Below are positions 63,146-64,000 of a stretch of DNA of 64,000 nt, piece by piece (the stretch's first letter is position 1; each line of letters opens with the position of its first letter). The DNA comes from Pseudomonas californiensis (GTDB taxonomy: Bacteria; Pseudomonadota; Gammaproteobacteria; Pseudomonadales; Pseudomonadaceae), in contig NZ_JAGTPK010000021.1 in the NCBI RefSeq assembly GCF_021147775.1, forward strand, positions 30,203 through 94,202. The letters run 5' to 3'. The notes under the pieces are model-generated. The model was given only the letters and a program-made list of their open reading frames with translations. It was not told the DNA's origin and did no database searches. Position numbers and translations under genes: made by a program.

Positions 63146-63277
63146 ATGAAAAAGATAGCTATCGCTGGACTTGTCGCACTGCTTTCGATCGTTTCAGTTT
63201 CTGCTTCGGCATGCCCGAAGGGCACACATCCGACCGGGGGCACCGGTTCCCACCATAAAGGCGGAACCTGCAAGTAA
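63146..63277 (+). CDS. Small exported Cys-containing peptide
   Basis: 43 residues. Signal peptide (MKKIAIAGLVALLSIVSVSASA) followed by a mature part of about 21 residues (CPKGTHPTGGTGSHHKGGTC plus a final Lys) with two Cys that could form a disulphide, and Gly/His-rich content. A strong AAGGAGG site precedes the ATG. If the first Cys were lipidated the motif SASAC is unusual, so periplasmic export is more likely. Function unknown; metal binding is possible from the two adjacent His. Confidence 0.6.
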   Translation: MKKIAIAGLVALLSIVSVSASACPKGTHPTGGTGSHHKGGTCK

Positions 63278-63304
63278 GAACAACCCGGCCAAACGTCAGG
63301 CTTT

Positions 63305-63421
63305 TTATTCCTGTCCCAACCGCTTCATGGACGCTAATACCTGCCCGATGAAGTCTCGCTGCTCTTTCAGTGACAGCAGTAACGAGATGGATCTGCTGCT
63401 GGTCAGATCAGGAAGCGGCAT
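63305..63421 (-). CDS. Small hypothetical ORF downstream of the TM protein
   Basis: 38 residues from ATG 63421 (or 45 from GTG 63442, 6 nt after the upstream stop). Helical tail LLLSLKEQRDFIGQVLASMKRLGQE. AAGG lies upstream of the ATG. It has no recognised family and may be spurious. Confidence 0.3.
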   Translation of the reverse strand: MPLPDLTSSRSISLLLSLKEQRDFIGQVLASMKRLGQE

Positions 63422-63448
63422 AACACGTTGCCTTACTGCCACATACAG

Positions 63449-63895
63449 TCAGCCAAAAGAAGGCATCGGCCCCAACGTATGCATGATCCATGCAACCGTT
63501 GCCACGCCTGCCCCCACGGCGACTAACAAACTGACCAGCAGCCACTTCATGATTTTGGGAAACGACGAGGGATACTGCTGCGTTACGCTGTTTTCTTTCA
63601 AAGGTGCTGGGGCCTCTGCAGTTCGCGGGCGAGGAACGTTATCATCCGGAATAATGCAGGGTGCCAAGTACTTCACTTTCGGGCCATCCGGCGCCAAGCC
63701 AACCCGAGCCAGAATACTCGAGGGGGTCTTCTTGTCGAATTCAACGAAATGACTGACCAACACGCCGTCATCAGTAAACTCCTCTTCCTCCGATATCACC
63801 CACTCGTCCAGTTCTTCCACAGTAAGACCAAGCTGAGCTGCAATTGCCTGCTGGAATTGCTCTTCATGTTCGTCGCTTTGCTCGCGATAGCTCAT
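63449..63895 (-). CDS. Hypothetical protein with C-terminal membrane anchor
   Basis: 148 residues. Acidic N-terminal half (EELDEWVISEEEEFTDDGVLVSHFVEFD), a Pro-rich linker and one C-terminal membrane helix (IMKWLLVSLLVAVGAGVATVAWIM). Function unknown. The ATG lies only 7 bp from the IS66 end and lacks a ribosome-binding site, so the element has probably replaced its promoter and perhaps its original 5' end. Confidence 0.6.
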   Translation of the reverse strand: MSYREQSDEHEEQFQQAIAAQLGLTVEELDEWVISEEEEFTDDGVLVSHFVEFDKKTPSSILARVGLAPDGPKVKYLAPCIIPDDNVPRPRTAEAPAPLKENSVTQQYPSSFPKIMKWLLVSLLVAVGAGVATVAWIMHTLGPMPSFG

Positions 63896-63901
63896 TACAT
63901 T

Positions 63902-64000
63902 GTAAGCGCTCCATAAACCCCACCTGGCAAAAGATAGGTAAAGCGCTTAGCTGTGAAGTCGAGGTTCGCAGTTCCACGGCAGCAAGGCTTCGTAATCCTC
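63902..64000 (-). mobile_element. IS66-family insertion sequence, left end only
   Basis: The sequence from 63902 begins GTAAGCGCTCC, the GTAAGCG start typical of IS66 terminal inverted repeats. A transposase C-terminus follows inside it. The rest of the element lies beyond the window, so completeness and the 8-bp target duplication cannot be checked. Confidence 0.7.
63947..64000 (-). CDS. IS66-family transposase, C-terminal 17 residues
   Basis: The frame reads EDYEALLPWNCEPRLHS then TAA at 63947-63949. The ALLPWN block is the conserved end of IS66 transposases (TnpC). The rest is outside the window. Confidence 0.7.
   Translation of the reverse strand, partial: EDYEALLPWNCEPRLHS

Noticed and set aside
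63281..63306. Rho-independent terminator after the 43-residue peptide gene
   Set aside because: A T-run is present at 63302-63306, but the stem is only three to four pairs (GCC/GGC), too weak to call.
1..64000. tRNA, rRNA or CRISPR arrays
   Set aside because: I saw no cloverleaf-like 3' CCA genes, rRNA stretches or regularly spaced direct repeats in the spacers.

Overview
The window looks like chromosomal DNA of a fluorescent Pseudomonas, most likely from the P. syringae group. This rests on the lexA2-imuA-imuB-dnaE2 cassette, a DUF1652 protein, GC-rich codon usage and the overall gene complement; no 16S or other marker gene is present. There is no rRNA, tRNA or CRISPR array that I can see. 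The window opens inside a dihydroxyacetone-kinase DhaL gene and closes inside an IS66-family element whose left end is at about 63902.

Layout. (1) 1-5055: the DhaL end, an 834-bp spacer with one good terminator, then a cytosine-use operon (CodB-like permease, PucR regulator, CodA deaminase). (2) 5185-12655: a complete carotenoid cluster for zeaxanthin diglucoside. idi2-crtX-crtY-crtI-crtB form one overlapping operon, crtZ is convergent with crtB, and crtE is divergent from idi2 with a terminator-like hairpin in its leader. (3) 12685-25949: a diguanylate cyclase, a probable Tat-exported dienelactone hydrolase, an old-yellow-enzyme reductase with a divergent TetR regulator, a large YdiJ-type FAD/Fe-S dehydrogenase, two tandem LysR regulators, an MHS-type transporter coupled to an amidohydrolase, and a polysaccharide-deacetylase lipoprotein. 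(4) 26064-29780: a peptide-modification-like locus with a GNAT/C39-peptidase fusion divergent from a RimK-like ATP-grasp ligase and a variant CorA channel. (5) 29785-36467: a DUF1989 protein, then the SOS mutasome cassette lexA2-imuA-imuB-dnaE2. imuB carries an in-frame amber codon, and lexA2 has a perfect operator over its own ribosome-binding site and start.

(6) 36672-42360: an aldo/keto reductase, then a Pls/PosA-type single-module NRPS (A-T, six membrane segments, three beta-helix domains) followed by its own Sfp-type phosphopantetheinyl transferase. (7) 42819-47667: a periplasmic histidine phosphatase, a sulfonate/sulfate-ester ABC importer preceded by what looks like a sigma-54 promoter with two TGT-N10-ACA activator sites, and an orphan polyamine-binding protein. 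(8) 48005-57371: a DUF1652 protein, a UvrD-like helicase, a KdgK-type kinase, and an amino-acid uptake and deamination operon (PLP deaminase, IclR regulator, RidA, ABC importer). (9) 57720-64000: small lipoproteins, hemerythrin, DUF3830, GST, GNAT, DUF3053, a decayed beta-helix gene, a 43-residue exported peptide and the IS66 end.

The parts most worth following are the Pls-like polymer synthetase, the GNAT/C39-RimK-CorA locus, the sigma-54 control region at 43763-43898, the crtE leader hairpin and the amber codon in imuB. All functions are inferred from motifs and family knowledge; no database search was run.
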